DNA of 64,000 nt from Craterostigma plantagineum (GCA_027422505.1 JAPQWV010000002.1:22794501-22858500), one strand, 5' to 3'. Counted from the first letter of the stretch, positions 33,278 through 45,960 are shown. The notes: a model not told the origin generated them from the sequence alone. A program made the numbers and translations.

Positions 33278-35300
33278 ATGACAGTGGAACTTTACCTAGG
33301 AAGGGAAGGTTTCACCACCCAGGTAGGGACAAAGATGGATAAGGGGACAACATCGCAGCTGGTGGAATGTCTGAGACGGAATGCTGATCTCTTTGCCTTC
33401 TCGCCGGCAGATATGGTCAGGGTGGATCCAAGGATAGCTATGCACCACCTGAACATAATTCCAGGTAGCCACCCTGTGAAACAGAGACTCCGACAGTTCG
33501 GAGCTGAAAGGGATCAAGATATCATGGTGGAGGTGGAGAAGCTGCTTAAAGCCGGACATATTAGAGAGGTACAGTTTCCCACCTGGTTGGCCAATGTTGT
33601 TATGGTCAAGAAAGGGAACGGTTCCTGGAGAATGTGCGTGGATTTCCGAGATCTCAACAAAGCTTGTCCCAAGGACCACTATCGTTTGCCAAGGATAGAT
33701 CAGTTGGTGGATTCCATATCTGGGTGTGAGATGTTGAGTATGATGGACGCTTATCAAGCATATCATCAGATCAAGCTGAACCCGGGGGATGTGGATAAAG
33801 TTTGCTTCGTTACGACGGGAGGCACATACGGTTACATCCGGATGCCTTTCGAACTCAAGCATGCAGGGGCTACCTACCAACGGATGGTTGATACCGTGTT
33901 CAAGAGCCAGCTGGGGCGTAATATGGAGGTGTACGTGGATGACATGCTAGTCAAATCGACTTGGGCTAAGGATCATGTTGTTGACCTAGAAGAAGCCTTC
34001 CAGACCATCCGGACGTGTGGTATGAAACTGAACCCCGCGAAGTGCACCTTTGGGGTGCAATCGGCGAAATTCTTGAGGTATATGGTGACAAAGAGGGGGA
34101 TCAAGGTAAACCCCAATAAAGTGAAGGCTATACTGGAAATGCAGCCGCCACGGAGCATCAAGGAGGTTCAGCGCTTGACGGGCAGGTTGGCGACACTTAG
34201 CAGATTCATCGCCAAGTCCGCGGATAGAAGCCTACCCTTCTTTAGAATACTTCAGAAAGGATGCCGATTTGAGTGGACAGAAGAGTGCCAGTTGGCATTC
34301 GAAGGGCTAAGAAATTATTTACATAATATGCCGTTACTGACCAAGCCCTTACCTGGTGACGAGCTAATCTTGTATTTTTCTACAGGGGAGCATGCTGTGA
34401 GTTCGGTTCTCCTGAGTAAGACCACCCAGAAGCCGGTATACTTCGTGAGTAAGACCATGCAGGGGGCCGAAAGCAGGTACTCTGAAATCGAGAAGGCAGC
34501 CTTGGCGGTGATGGTGTCGGTTCGGAGGCTGCGCCCCTATTTCCTATCTCACAAAGTACGGGTACGCACCAACTTACTCCTGAAACAGACCTTGAGTAGG
34601 CCAGACCTTTCCGGAAGGATGGTCAAGTGGGCAGTTGAGTTGGGCGAATACGACGTTGAGTTCGAAAGGCGGCCTGCCATTAAGGGACAGGCCTTGTCAG
34701 ATTTCCTGTTGGAATCTACCCGAGGAGAGGTGTCACCAACCTGGAAAGCTTATGTCGATGGCTCATCTACAGCAACTGGAGCCGGGGCAGGGGTCCTCAT
34801 TATTACGCCAGAAGGTGACGAACTACAGTTCGCTGTGACATTCGACTTTCCAGCGTCCAATAACGAGGCTGAGTACGAGGCCTTGGTGAAAGGAATGGAG
34901 ATCCTCAACAGCCTAGGAGCTACAGGGGTAGTCATATACTCGGACTCCCAGTTGGTAGCTCAACAAGTTCAAGGAAACTACGAAGCTAAAAATGAGAAGA
35001 TGGTGAAGTATACTGAGCGAGTGGGGAAATTGAAAGCCTCTTTCGACAGTTTCGAGATACGGCAAATCCCCCGAGAGGAGAACGGTCGAGCAGATTCTTT
35101 AGCAAAGCTGGCTAGCGCCGCAATCCCCGAGGGGACCCGGAAAGTTACAATGCAGACAGCTAGCCGAGAGGATCGGAAGGAGCAGGTGGGATGTATAGGA
35201 GAAGAAGAAGGTTGGAGGGCTCCCGTCCTGGAAGCCTTACGCGATCCTGCACACAAGGACGCAGGAAAATTTCGGCAAAGGTTCTGCCTATCGGAGGAGA
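33278..35300 (+). CDS. pol: Tat-element reverse transcriptase, RNase H and second RNase H
   Basis: A long uninterrupted frame. The RT (residues about 60-300) shows CVDFRDLNKACPKDHYRLPR, MPFELKHAGATYQRMV and the catalytic VYVDDMLVKS. The first RNase H is at about 365-480 (YFSTGEHAVSSVLL, YSEIEKAALAVM). A second, archaeal-type RNase H follows at about 500-640 (WKAYVDGSSTATGAGAGVL, NNEAEYEALVKGM, YSDSQLVAQQ, ENGRADSLAKLAS) with its D, E, D and D residues in place. This tandem RNase H is diagnostic of Tat elements. At about 35300 the frame must shift to reach the integrase, the only break in the rest of pol. Confidence 0.92.
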
Positions 35301-36414
35301 GTTATACAAAAGGACCTTTGATCATCCCTATGCCTGGTGCCTGTCTAAAAATGAAGGGATGTCAGTATTGGAAGAGGTGCATGAGGGATGTGCCGGCGAC
35401 CACGACGGGTACAAGACGGTAGCTCGGAGAGTGGTCAGGGCAGGGTACTTCTGGCTGACCTTACTGAGGGATGCTAAGGAGCTGGTTAGGCGATGCGGAA
35501 GCTGCCAGAAACATGGCCCTAAGATCCACGTACCCGCGGAAGAGTTGGGGTTGATGCATTCCCCTTGCCCATTTGACAAATGGGGGATAGACATAGTCGG
35601 ACCTATGCCTGTCGCCAAGGCTCAGAAAAAGTTCATCATAGTGGCTATTGATTATTTCAGCAAACGGGTCGAAGCTAAGGCAGTGGCCAAAATCGATGAA
35701 ACTAACGTGATAGATTTCTCGTGGCATCATATTTGTTGCAGGTTCGGGGCCCCTCGGATCCTAATCTCTGACAATGGCACGCAGTTTTGTGGAGCCCGAG
35801 TTCGTGAATTCTGCACGGGGATGAAAATACAGCAGAGGTTCGTCTCGGTGGGACACTCTCAGCCTAATGGACAAGTGGAGGTCACCAATCGCACCATCCT
35901 CCATGGGATCAAAGCTAGATTGGAGCAGGAGGGTGGTAAATGGTTGGAATCCCTGGACCTTGTGTTATGGGCATACCGCGTTACTCCGCGAGAAGCCATG
36001 GACGAAACTCCTTTCCAGCTAGTCTATGGATCCGCCGCCCTAATACCTGTTGAGATAGGGATGGAGACGCATAGGGTTATTCACTATGAAGAGGAGCAGA
36101 ACGCGCGACTCAGAAGGGAGGACCTGGACTTGATAGGGGAAATCAGGGAGTTGGCCTTGATAAGAATGGAAAAATATAAGAGTCGAGTAAAAGCGGCTTA
36201 CGATCGGAAGGTAAGGCCTCGACAATTCCAAGTGGGAGACCTGGTCTTGAGGAGAGCAGATGTACTCAAACCACTGAGGAAGATAGACTCAACGTGGGAG
36301 GGTCCTTACAAAGTGGCCCGCGTTTTGGGAGGCGGCGCGTATGAGTTGGAGGATGAAGATGGGCGTGGAGTGCCTCGTCCCTAGAACATCTCGAAACTCA
36401 AAAAGTACTATGCT
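35300..36414 (+). pseudogene. pol: Tat-element integrase, frame-shifted from RT
   Basis: It would insert element DNA into the genome. The N-terminal zinc-finger region (HEGCAGDHDG ... CGSCQKHG) is followed by the catalytic core: GIDIVGPMPV (first D), ISDNGTQFCG (second D) and NGQVEVTNRT (E). All three acidic residues are intact. The C-terminal GPY-like region reads STWEGPYKVARVLGGGAYEL. A TAG at about 36382 replaces the usual Trp codon just before NISKLKKYYA and the normal stop at about 36415. Only this and the upstream frameshift disable it. Confidence 0.9.
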
Positions 36415-36415
36415 T

Positions 36416-37409
36416 AGTGAGGGAATGAGGGGTTGTACATAAATCAAACAGGGAGGTGTACTTTTTTTCCTTCGCCGAGGTTTTATCCCAAGGGGGTTTT
36501 ACTTGGCAAGGTTTTAACGAGGCACCATCCGTTGAATGAAATTGTTCTTTCGAAAATTTGTGTCTTGATAGTTCCTCTCCCCAAAATTGAGAATCACGAA
36601 TCTTGTCTATAGACTACCCGGGATTCCCTGATGGCCCAAATGTGGCCGCGCAGATGCGCACTTTAAGTCCAGACGTGGCTGGCCCAGACGTGGCCGTGCA
36701 GATGCGCACTCTAAGCCCAAACATGGCTGGCCCAGATGCGGCCGCGCAGAGGCGCACTTATGAGTCCAGATGTGACTGTGCAGGTGACTCCCAAGTAGAG
36801 GTGTCCTGATTCCAGGCCACCCTGGACAAATGTTTGGCAAGCCTGGACGAGGCTACCATCAAAGAGCCTCGTCGGTCCCCATGTCAACCAAGGCTGATCT
36901 CTTAGAGGGGGGAGGCTCGTTGATATCCCTAAACCTGATGAAAAAACAAGAATGGGCACCGAACTTGATGCACCACTGAGTCCCCTAGGTACGCGTTTCT
37001 GTTTGCTAATATTTCCCTGAAGAGGAATTTCGAGGCGAGCATAGGCCAATGGAATAGTAATTGGGGAAAATGATGCCGGTGAGCCGAAAGGAACGCCCTT
37101 GGTGTACTTCGAATACGCTGACAGATCTCAGCACCACTCGAAGTAGGGGGAGTAAGTGGTAGTAACGTAGGAACTCAGCGAAAGGGGTCCAAGATGTTTA
37201 AGTTCGAATGCAATTAGGTTGGGAGGCAGGCAGGACAGGAAGGAAAACATGCCACAACATTACGCATACGGGACAACGAAGAAAAAAGCAACATGTAATA
37301 CCCAGGAAAAAGGAACAGCAGCAAGTGTTCAAAACAGAAAAATAACAAAAGGAGTTCGAAAAAGGAAAAACAGCATAAATTGTTCAAAAGAGGGAAATAG
37401 ACTAGTGAG
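36416..37409 (+). other. Non-coding segment between pol and antisense gene of the Tat element
   Basis: It contains AGGTTTTA-type words, a three-copy 48-bp tandem repeat (36633-36785) and A-rich DNA, but no gene. In Tat elements such a spacer separates pol from the antisense ORF and often carries tandem repeats. Confidence 0.7.
36633..36785 (+). repeat. Three-copy 48-bp tandem repeat in the Tat element
   Basis: CAGATGCGCA (third copy CAGAGGCGCA) recurs at 36651, 36699 and 36747, exactly 48 bases apart. Each unit also contains GTGGCTGGCCCAGA or a close variant. Confidence 0.82.
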
Positions 37410-39808
37410 CTAAGAGGGCGGAGCGCTAGAACCGGCCGCGGAGTCGGGGACCTTTGAAGTGGCAGACAGCTTCTCTAACTTGGAGAGTTGGCCTAGAAGG
37501 ACCTCGGACGAAACCTCCAGCAAAGTAGGGGAACAGTGAGGCACGCTGGCAGACCAGAAGTCCAGGTTAGGCTCCACATCTGGATTGCCCTTGAAAGATG
37601 GAGGGGCGGTCATAGCTTCCATAGCGGCATCCAGAATAGAGGCAGGATCGCGGTCAGCAGCAAAGCCCCCTAGGAAGTAATGCTGCATGAAGGGTGCAAA
37701 ATCCACCAGAGAAAGAGTGTCATGCAGGTAGCCTTCATGCCAATGTTGGCTCAGCTGTGCTGCGAACTTCATACCCAAAGGGGAGTTCATGAGATGCTTC
37801 TGACAGAGCTGGATTCCTTCCAACTTCCCTGTAGAATGGCTATCTTCGATTTTAGCAGCAAAGACTTGCTCCAACTCAGCCTTCAGGGTCTCCTCTCTTG
37901 CAACCAGCAGCTCCCTAACTTTCAGGTCGATCTGGGCCTGCTGCTCATTTATAAGCTGGTGCAGACGGGTCGTGAGTTCAGTTTCCTTAGCAGCAAGAGC
38001 GGCTGCATTCTCCACCTCTAGCTGGCGTGATCTCTCTGAGGCTAAATCCCGCACACGAGCTTCGCGCTCACTCTTCTCTCGCTCAAGTTCTTTCTCCAAA
38101 TCTACAATCTCCAAGTCCCGCTTCCTTAGCGTCTCAAGCATGTCGCTGCCAGGGGGTGCAGGGCCACCAGGCTCCAAACCCCGATGGAAGGTCGCAGATA
38201 AAAGAGTGGGCAGTAGGAAGGACAGTTGATATAATCAAATCTGACTCAACAAAGGACAAAGAGGTAATCAATGTGAGGAGGTCAAGGATGAGAATTACCT
38301 TAGCCCAATGATGGGCAGCGAGCTCGGCAGCAGAAGTGTCAGACTGACGATAAAGCGCCTTTTGCTGTTCGAGTGGCACGATGGCTTGGATGAACTTCAT
38401 TTTCTCCTCGGGGCTCAACGATTCATAGCTCTCAGGCATGTCGAACACCATCTTTCCGTCAGCCTGCCGATCGATACCCCACTTAGGACCTTGATGGACA
38501 AAAGGAGTGTACTCAGAAAGATCAGGCGAAGGAGAGGTCGTCTCCGCATGTGGCCTTTTTCTCTTCGCCACAGTAGTCTTCTTCTTTTTCTTCCCAGGAA
38601 GTACAGGCGAGGGACCCTTTTTATCAGCATCACCTTCAGAATCCGATATCACCACAGCTGGATCTCGTATGTCTGCTCTAGAAGGAGCAGGGGGAGATAA
38701 GGACCCACCAGGAGGTTTCTCACCTACCTTCGAAGCTGATGGATCAAGGGCACTATGACCTTCTGAAGAATGGGGCTCGATGGGGACAGCAGAGTGTTCC
38801 TGTTTGACAGGAAGGGCCCGGAATGCATCTCTCCATGAGAACGACATACCTGCATAAAACATACTAAGTTAGAGGAGAAACTGGGAAAAGGAGGTCCGGA
38901 AGCAGGAGGGAAACCTGCTTACCCTCAGTATTGAAAGGTAGAGGTTGCGAGGAGAGGCTGAAGTGATGGGGTAGGCCAGGATACGTTGTCAGTTCGACCA
39001 TGTTAAACTTTTTCTCAGAAGCCCGAAGATTTAAGAGGTCGATGGCCGCCTTATTTTGTTCTGAGCATTCGGGCTGGACCCCTGATAACCGCTGGGGTAT
39101 CTGGCGTACCCAGTGGCAGTGAGGGAAATCCCATCTGCCTTCTGAAGGAGCTACAAAGAAATAGAAAGGGTGCCACTCTTTGTCTTTGAAGGAGCCCTTG
39201 TTGCAGAAATGTACAAGGCCGCGTGGATTTGCGCATAGATAGAAAAAGGGTGGGGCAGACTTAAGCTGAAACTGAGAGAGAACAAGCTCTACAGAGGGTC
39301 TCCCACCCGCAGCAGTGACCAAGATGTAGAAAGCTGCCAGCTGACGAATCGAGGAAGGGCTGAACTGATTCAAAGGCACACGATAAGCCTGCGACACGGC
39401 AGCCAAAAAGGGGTGAACTGGAAAACATAGGCCATCCCTTACTTGGCTTTCCTAGAAAGCAGGGGCTGGAAGAGGTGGGAAGTTGGCACGCTGATTAGGG
39501 CTTGGGATTGAAACGTGAAAGTCAGAACTGTGGAAACCCTCCGGGACTAACTTCCCCAAGCGCTGATAAGTCGATTTCGACGCGCCGAACATCTTCCAGT
39601 CATCCACCCCTGCGCTGGTCCCGCTTGTCCCTTGCGAACGGGTCCGACGGGACGACGAAGAAGGTTGGGGAAGATTGGGGAAGGCCGCGTTCGGAGACGA
39701 GGCCTTGCGTTTGGACCCCCTTTTGCCGGCGACGCTCGGTACGGCGGAGGACTCGCAAAGGCCCGACGATGACGAGCACGTCCCCGCCGAGTCAAGGCTA
39801 TCAGTCAT
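37410..39808 (-). CDS. Antisense gene of the Tat element (three exons, one internal stop)
   Basis: This is the extra antisense ORF of Tat-clade elements (the 'putative gypsy type transposon' domain). Exon 1 (39808-38923) starts MTDSLDSAG and includes NQFSPSSIRQLAAFYILVTA and HPFYFFVAPSEGRWDFP. A GT-AG intron (38922-38850) leads to exon 2 (38849-38299), which opens MSFSWRDAF and carries the nuclear-localisation-like KKKKKTTVAKRKRP. A second intron (38298-38172) leads to exon 3 (38171-37410), a charged, probably coiled-coil region (RKRDLEIVDLEKELEREKSE). Frames join correctly across both introns. One TAG at about 39449-39451 interrupts exon 1. Function is unknown. The nested chromovirus inserted 84 bases upstream of this start. 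Confidence 0.8.
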
Positions 39809-39891
39809 ATCTTCGACCCGCAAAGAAGGAAATTGGGAAAACTATGGGCGAATCGACGAAGACGCAAAAAATGAGAAGAAAGGGGAACGGA

Positions 39892-42540
39892 TGTAATACC
39901 CGTAAAAATTTAATACGGGATTATTTCAATAATATTCGGAATGTGTGAAGTCGATTTCGAACATACACCGATTTCTTTCCGTGTCGAGCAAAGAATTTAG
40001 AATTGGACCCGAGGAATTTAAAAGGGGCCGAAATAATTATGGGCCAAATGGAGAATAATGGCCCAAGTATGGGAGAGATAGATTAGATGTTAGGAATTTT
40101 GGCCCAATAATATAAAATAATAATAATAATAAAATTATTATGGCTGAAATTAAGTAAGGAAAAAAAATAATAAAATAAATAAAATAATTCCAATTCACCT
40201 CCATGTGAGTGTGGTAAATAAAACAAGATCCTTTATTTAATAAATGTACCTCCATCCATCTCTATGTGTGCATGGAGACAAGATCTATCCAAGCCACCTC
40301 CAAGCATCTCTATAATGGTAAGAGGACAAAAACAACCAACAATTTAAAGGAAATAGAGAAGAAAGAGGAGAGAACATGGGAGAGATGGGAGGGGGGAAAA
40401 GAAAGAAAAGAAAGGACAAAATAACCTAACTAATATACCACTTAATACACCTAATTAACTAATACTACATGAAGACAAATAAGAATAAATAAGCTAAAAA
40501 GAATAGAAAGAGAGGGGAGGAGAGGTCGCAAGAGTGAGAGAGAGAAGGAAGAAAGGAGAGAAAAAAAAGAAAGAAAAAGGGAGAAAGAAGAGAAGGAGAA
40601 AAGAGAGGAGGAGAAAAAAAAAACCCTTCGGGAGCTCGGGATCGAAACTCTAGGGTTGGAATCACACGAGACAACCCGTTACGTCTCCGGAATTTAAGGT
40701 AGGTGAAGATCACCTACACACGTAAACAAGTTTTGAATCCGTGAATTTTTCGTGATTGCATGATTTCTTTCGAATTTATACGTGTTTATGTGCTAAACGT
40801 GAATTTCTTGTATGATTTTCGCGATGATGCTTACATGCTAAAATTCGGCCAGCTTAATACCTTAATCTTTATGAAGTTTAGGTCTATGAAACATAAGAAT
40901 AGAGTTAGAGGACTTGTGATTAAGAGGATAGAACAAAACTTGGGGAGGATTAGTGTTTTCTAGGGTTTTCTTTATCCATTTCGGCCAAGAGGTTTCAAAA
41001 ATTTATATCTCACGATCTAGAATTCGGATTAAAAATCCCTTTGGACATAATCAAGATTTGCAAGTTATTTATCTATGTTTAAAATTTCAGGTCCATCGGA
41101 CGTCTTTTACCCTGTGATCATTGAGAGATACTAAACTGTCGCAAAACAGCCGTATAAAATAGTTTTTTTTTTTTTTTATTTGGAGACTAGATTGAAAAGA
41201 CTAGATTGAAAAGTTTCAAAAAATCTGGGGGCTGAGAATGTAAAATCCGAACAAGGGAGATTTTTAAAGAAATATAAAGCTTTTGGGGCAGATTTGAAAT
41301 TCGGAATAAATAATTGGGGCCCTTTGTCTAATTTTCAAAAAAATTAGGGGACTAGATTGAAAAGTTTAAGAATCTAGGGGCTGAGAATGTAAAAATCCGA
41401 ACGGGGAGATTTTTAAAGATAGCTTTCGGGGCTAATCTGAAATTTTTAAAGCTTTCGGGGCAGATCTGAAACTTAGGAAAATTTTTGGTCCTAAAAAGTA
41501 AGTTATGAGATTTTGGGATTTTAAGTGCAAAAAAATTCATAAAGATACTTTTAAAGTAGAAATTTAAGTGATATTTTGAAAGTTGGACGTTAGAATTTTA
41601 AAATATATTAAATTAGGGACCAATTGTGAAATTAGGGTCTTAAAGTAAAAAGGATTAAATTTTGGGAACTATTAGTGAATTTCGGGAGAGTTTCTGTGGT
41701 TAAGGTTTTGCGTCGATTAAATCGAAACACGGGCTTTGATCCCGAATTATTTGGTGTATGATAGTTTTTTTTAGATCGGGCCGAGATTATATATCGGGCC
41801 GATATGTTGTTGTTTAATATGATGCATTTTATATGTTGCATTCTATTTGCACGACATTTGCATACACATGTAAAAGAGCGAACTGCGTGGAGTCACGGTA
41901 ATATTGTTTAGTGATGTTCAGTGGGGTAGTTTATGACCGATTGATGGTTGTCGAATGGTATGAGTTGAGGTTAGGACTAAGGCGCACTATATGATTGAGA
42001 TGTGGGGAGTGGGCCTCCCGAGCTACTGACCCTTGTGGGGAGTGGGGCCTCCCGAGCTACGGACCCCTGCGCGCGCGTGTTGCCTTTAGTTCCTAAGCCT
42101 CGGGCCCTGATTGTGATGAGATGAGTTGAGTTGATGATGAGATATTATAAAAGAGTCGAGCGTGCATTTTGTGAGATGTGTCGAGTTTGGGATGTGAGAG
42201 CATTTGCATTCATGCATATTTTCATCTACTGGGCAAAAGCTCAGGGTTTACGTGTGTAGGTAATACGGCTGATGGCGGTGACTCCACGGACTTTTGAGGG
42301 CGGCGCAGTACATGGGACGCGACCTGTGGAACGAGTTTATGTTTCGTGTTTTTAAATTTGGGCTTGGACTTATTGGGCTTCCGCCAAATGAATCAAAATG
42401 TGTTTGGGTTTGAACTTATGGATTTAGACATCGAACGTATTTGTATTATTATATTTTAAAAGTTTTAATTAAATGGGTTTTCCGCTGCTTACGCTGCGAA
42501 AATCCGCCAAAATACGTATCTAGGAAGTCGGGTCGTTACA
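39892..42540 (+). repeat. 5' LTR of the nested chromovirus
   Basis: It begins TGTAATACCCGTAAAA and ends GGTCGTTACA. It includes a purine-rich block at 40375-40625 and a repeated phrase GTGGGGAGTGGG(G)CCTCCCGAG at about 42004 and 42034. Open frames in it recur identically in the 3' LTR and are not genes. Confidence 0.95.
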
Positions 42541-42700
42541 GGTGGTATCAGAGCATTAGGTTATAGGTTCTGTAGACTGTCCATGTACTGCCGCTCAAAA
42601 GCCTGGAGGATCAGCCTACGCCTGTAAGTTTAATACGTAATTATGTGATTTATGATTTTTGGATATATGCTTTAACGTGAATATTTGGGTGATTTTATGT
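42541..42700 (+). promoter_or_regulatory. Primer-binding site of the nested chromovirus
   Basis: TGGTATCAGAGC at 42543-42554 directly follows the 5' LTR. It is the complement of the initiator-Met tRNA 3' end used by chromoviruses. Confidence 0.9.
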
Positions 42701-44400
42701 GCTCCTTGATGTGTTCAAAAGTTAGAGATTTCGTACTTTTACACTTAGATTGGTAGGAGAATCTCGGTTAAATTAAGGTAGGGAGAGAATGATAAAAAAA
42801 AAAAATTCGGACTTTTAATAGAATTTGGGGTTGCTTAAAAATTCGGGTAAAAATTCGGGTCAATTTGGAATTCGGCGAAATTTAAATTTTCGCCTTTTCA
42901 AAATTTGGGCTTTGTTAATTTGGGCTTGACCAAATTGGACCAAGCTGAAATTCGGAAAGGTAAAATAAATAAAAGGCGAAATAAAAGAGAGTCGACCGAT
43001 ATAAAATTTTTTAAAAATCGGAGCTTGTATACAATTTTAAAAATGAGACGAGGACGTAGAGAAACATGGGTTAATTGTAGAAATTTAGGAAGCGAGACGA
43101 GAACATAGAGAAAACATGATAGAGTCGATGCATAACGATTACATAACTGAAAATCATATTACAATCCGAATACATAAAAAAAAAACCTTAGAAGATAAAA
43201 CATCAACGATGTTCGAGAAGTTCTGTCGGCGTCTTCTTCCAATATGCCAGAAAAGGCCCGGTTTCCCATGACATAACCTTTCACAAATTAAAAGCAACTG
43301 CAGTGAGTGACAACCCACATCACAAAAATGGCGATTGCAGCGAAGAGCAATCCCAAAAGAAGGAATAACTCAAATTTAAGCTTTTCGAGATTTTCCCTCC
43401 AAAAAGGTTCCTAAGGAACATCATCACGATCCGCATTTCCTCCAAGATTATACATTACGAAAATTAAATGATGTGGTTGGAGAGAATTGTGTTGTGGTGC
43501 AAAATAGCGTGCATCAAGTACCTATTTATAGGCGTGAGTGAAGCGAAGGATAAGCAAGATTAATTTCGAGTTTCCTTCGAACGCCGTATAAAGATAAACT
43601 TCATAAATTTCGACATCAGATTTTTCTTCGAGCGTCGTAATCTCGATTTCAGAGATCACGCACAGGAAGAAATCACATTGGACTTTTATCACAAAAAAAT
43701 CCAATCCAAAATCTCGAAAAAAGATGTTGATGTCCATTACGACAAAGAAATTGTGCTCACGTTTAAATCAATGCCGTATTTACATGCACTGCGTAGACTC
43801 TGTCACATCAATGAATTTAGTACGGCGAACTAACGCACAAACAAGACAGAACTTCAACCTATGTCCATGGATCAACCGAGCTTCCTTTCTTATTGATCAC
43901 AACACGAAAGTTACAGATCTCTATCTCTTCTACAACTCTCGCGTTTTCACCTCACGATGATTTTCACTCTAAAAGAAGTTACATGCTCGAGAAAGTGAAC
44001 TGGAAATCCGACATTAATAAGATAGAAATCTTTTTAAGCATGAATTCGCAATCTATCTTCACCGTCCATTTTATCCGATTGAACGCTCCACAAGTCGCCA
44101 CGTGGTATTGCATTTCTACGTGTTAGAGCAAGAATCGCATGCGACTCTGTAAGTGAAATAGCACCTTCACTACTATCCGTCCGATTTTTGATCCAACGCT
44201 CACGATTCACCATCCGATTCTTTCACTTCTTAAACATCTCAGCCGTCGATCTTTTGCGCGATATCCTGGAAACATAATTAAATCTTCAGCCTTCAAATCC
44301 TGACCATTAGATCGCGCGCCATCTTGGATCCAACGACACCTGCTCATCGTGACAATAACGGTGAAGAAAGCCAGACTTAACTTATGAAGAACGTTCCATT
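42701..44400. other. Unidentified filler in place of gag and RT
   Basis: Where gag, protease and RT should be, there is 1.7 kb I cannot assign. Positions 42780-43120 look like degraded AT-rich leader. At 43130-44400 composition changes and several frames are partly open, none matching a family I know. It includes a minus-strand mini-unit with a TATA box and a small membrane-type ORF (43288-43455). The segment may be captured from elsewhere. Confidence 0.5.
43288..43455 (-). pseudogene. Small membrane-protein ORF with one stop, TATA box upstream
   Basis: On the minus strand an ATG at 43455 opens 55 sense-type codons ending TAA at 43288-43290, with a single TAG at codon 15. The C-terminal half is a clear hydrophobic segment (FLLLGLLFAAIAIFVMWVV) followed by THCSCF, preceded by a charged stretch, so it would be a one-pass membrane peptide. 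A good TATA box (CTATAAATAG) lies about 65 bases upstream at 43521-43530. I do not recognise the family. It may be chance, or a fragment of a captured gene. Confidence 0.35.
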
Positions 44401-44414
44401 TAGGTGAACGGAAG

Positions 44415-45960
44415 CTTGTGAAGTAAACTTCAAGGAGTTGAAGAAACGACTGACAACAGTTCATGTTCTTACAATACCCTGTGGTATGGAAAGATTTTCG
44501 GTATACAGTGATGCCCTAAAAAAATGGCTTGGGGTGCAGGTTGATGCAGAACGGGAAGGTAATTACGTATGCCTCCCGACAGCTCAAATCCTACGAGAAA
44601 AATTACCCCACACACGATTTGGAACTCGCAACAGTGGTGTTTGCCCTGAAAATCTGGCGACATTATCTATACGGAGAACGATGCGAGATCTTAACAGATC
44701 ATAAAATCCCAAAGTACTTTTTCACGCAGAAGGAGTTAAACATGAGGCAAAGACGATGGCTCGAGTTGGCAAAAGACCACGACTGTGCAATAAATTATCA
44801 CCCAGGAAAAGCGAACGTAGTCGCAGAAGCTTTGCCATAAATCGAACCTGTGCCAACTCGGAGTGGAAATAATCAATTTGGGAAGATCGAAATAAAACTA
44901 ACAGCGTTAACGTTGAAGCCAACATTATTATATCGAATTCTTGAGAAAAAAAAAACGTAAAGGGCCATGATGCAGTCTGGGTGATCGTCGACAAATTGAC
45001 TAAATCAACCCATTTCCTACCAATCAATCAAACTTGTTCCATGGAGAAGTACGCAGAGTTGTACATAAAAGAAATTGTGAGACTCCTTGGGATCCCGATT
45101 TTAATCGTCTCAGATCGGGATTCGAGATTTCTGTCCCAATTCTGGGTGAGATTACGAAAGACCATGAGGACGAAACTATCCTTCAACACGGCATATCACT
45201 CTCAGACGTACGAACAGCTTGAGAGAACAATCCAGACGCTCGAAGATATGTTGAGAACGTGCAACCTGGATTTTCAGGCAGAGCAAATACCTTCCACTAA
45301 TAAAGTTTTCCTATAACAACAACTATCAAGCCACGATCGGGATTGAGCCTTACGAAGCCTTGAACGAGCGTAAATGTCGATCCCCAATTCATTGGAATAA
45401 AATCGGCGAGAAAGCGTTGTTGGGCCCTGCAATGATTCGTGAAATGACTGAAGCTGTGGGAAAATTCCGGGAGAGGATGCAAACAGCCCAAAGTCGTCAG
45501 AAGAGCTATGCTGATCAACGACGAAGGCCACTAGAGTTCTCGGAAGGCGATCGGGTGTTCTTGAAGATATCTCCTATGAGAGGCGTGAAAAGATTCGGAA
45601 AGAAGGGAAAGCTCAGTCCGAGGTACATTGGTCCTTTTCAAATCCTTAAGAGAGTCGGGGAAGTTGCATATCAACTGGAGTACCAGCCTCGTTAGCCCAA
45701 GTCCACGACGTATTTCACGTATCAACCTTACGTAAATACGTTACGAACCCGAATCATGTACTAGGAAGCGAATCACTTCACCAGCAACTCAAGCCGGACC
45801 TGAGCTACGAAGAGGAGCCAGTTGAAATCTTAGTGCGCGAAGTGAAGCGACTTCGGAATAAAAATATTCCGTTAGTCAAAGTACTGTTGAAGCCAAGCGA
45901 TTGAAGAAGCCACGTGGGAGCGAGAAGATGATATGAAGAATCGTTATCCCGAATTATTTC
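44415..45960 (+). pseudogene. pol: Chromovirus RNase H, integrase and chromodomain remnants
   Basis: RNase H is recognisable at about 44529-44840: [40 protein letters not shown], then [20 protein letters not shown] and [13 protein letters not shown]. The integrase follows from about 44980 (VIVDKLTKSTHFLPI, VSDRDSRF, YHSQTYEQLERTIQ). After a break, SRQKSYADQRRRPLEFSEGD and the GPY/F-like GKLSPRYIGPFQILKRVGEV (about 45460-45680) appear. A reduced chromodomain follows at about 45800-45960 (LSYEEEPVEILVREVKRLRN). RT is absent, and the integrase zinc finger and first catalytic Asp are missing. Several frameshifts and stops make it non-functional. Confidence 0.85.

Noticed and set aside
40465..40713. 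Hydrophobic 82-codon frame repeated at 46579-46827
   Set aside because: It is the complement of a purine-rich tract inside the LTRs and appears twice only because the LTRs are duplicated.
43130..44400. Endogenous geminivirus-like insertion (divergent frames around a TATA-bearing spacer with a small membrane ORF)
   Set aside because: I found no TAATATTAC origin motif and no Rep or coat-protein motif, so the resemblance is organisational only. It is reported as an unidentified segment instead.
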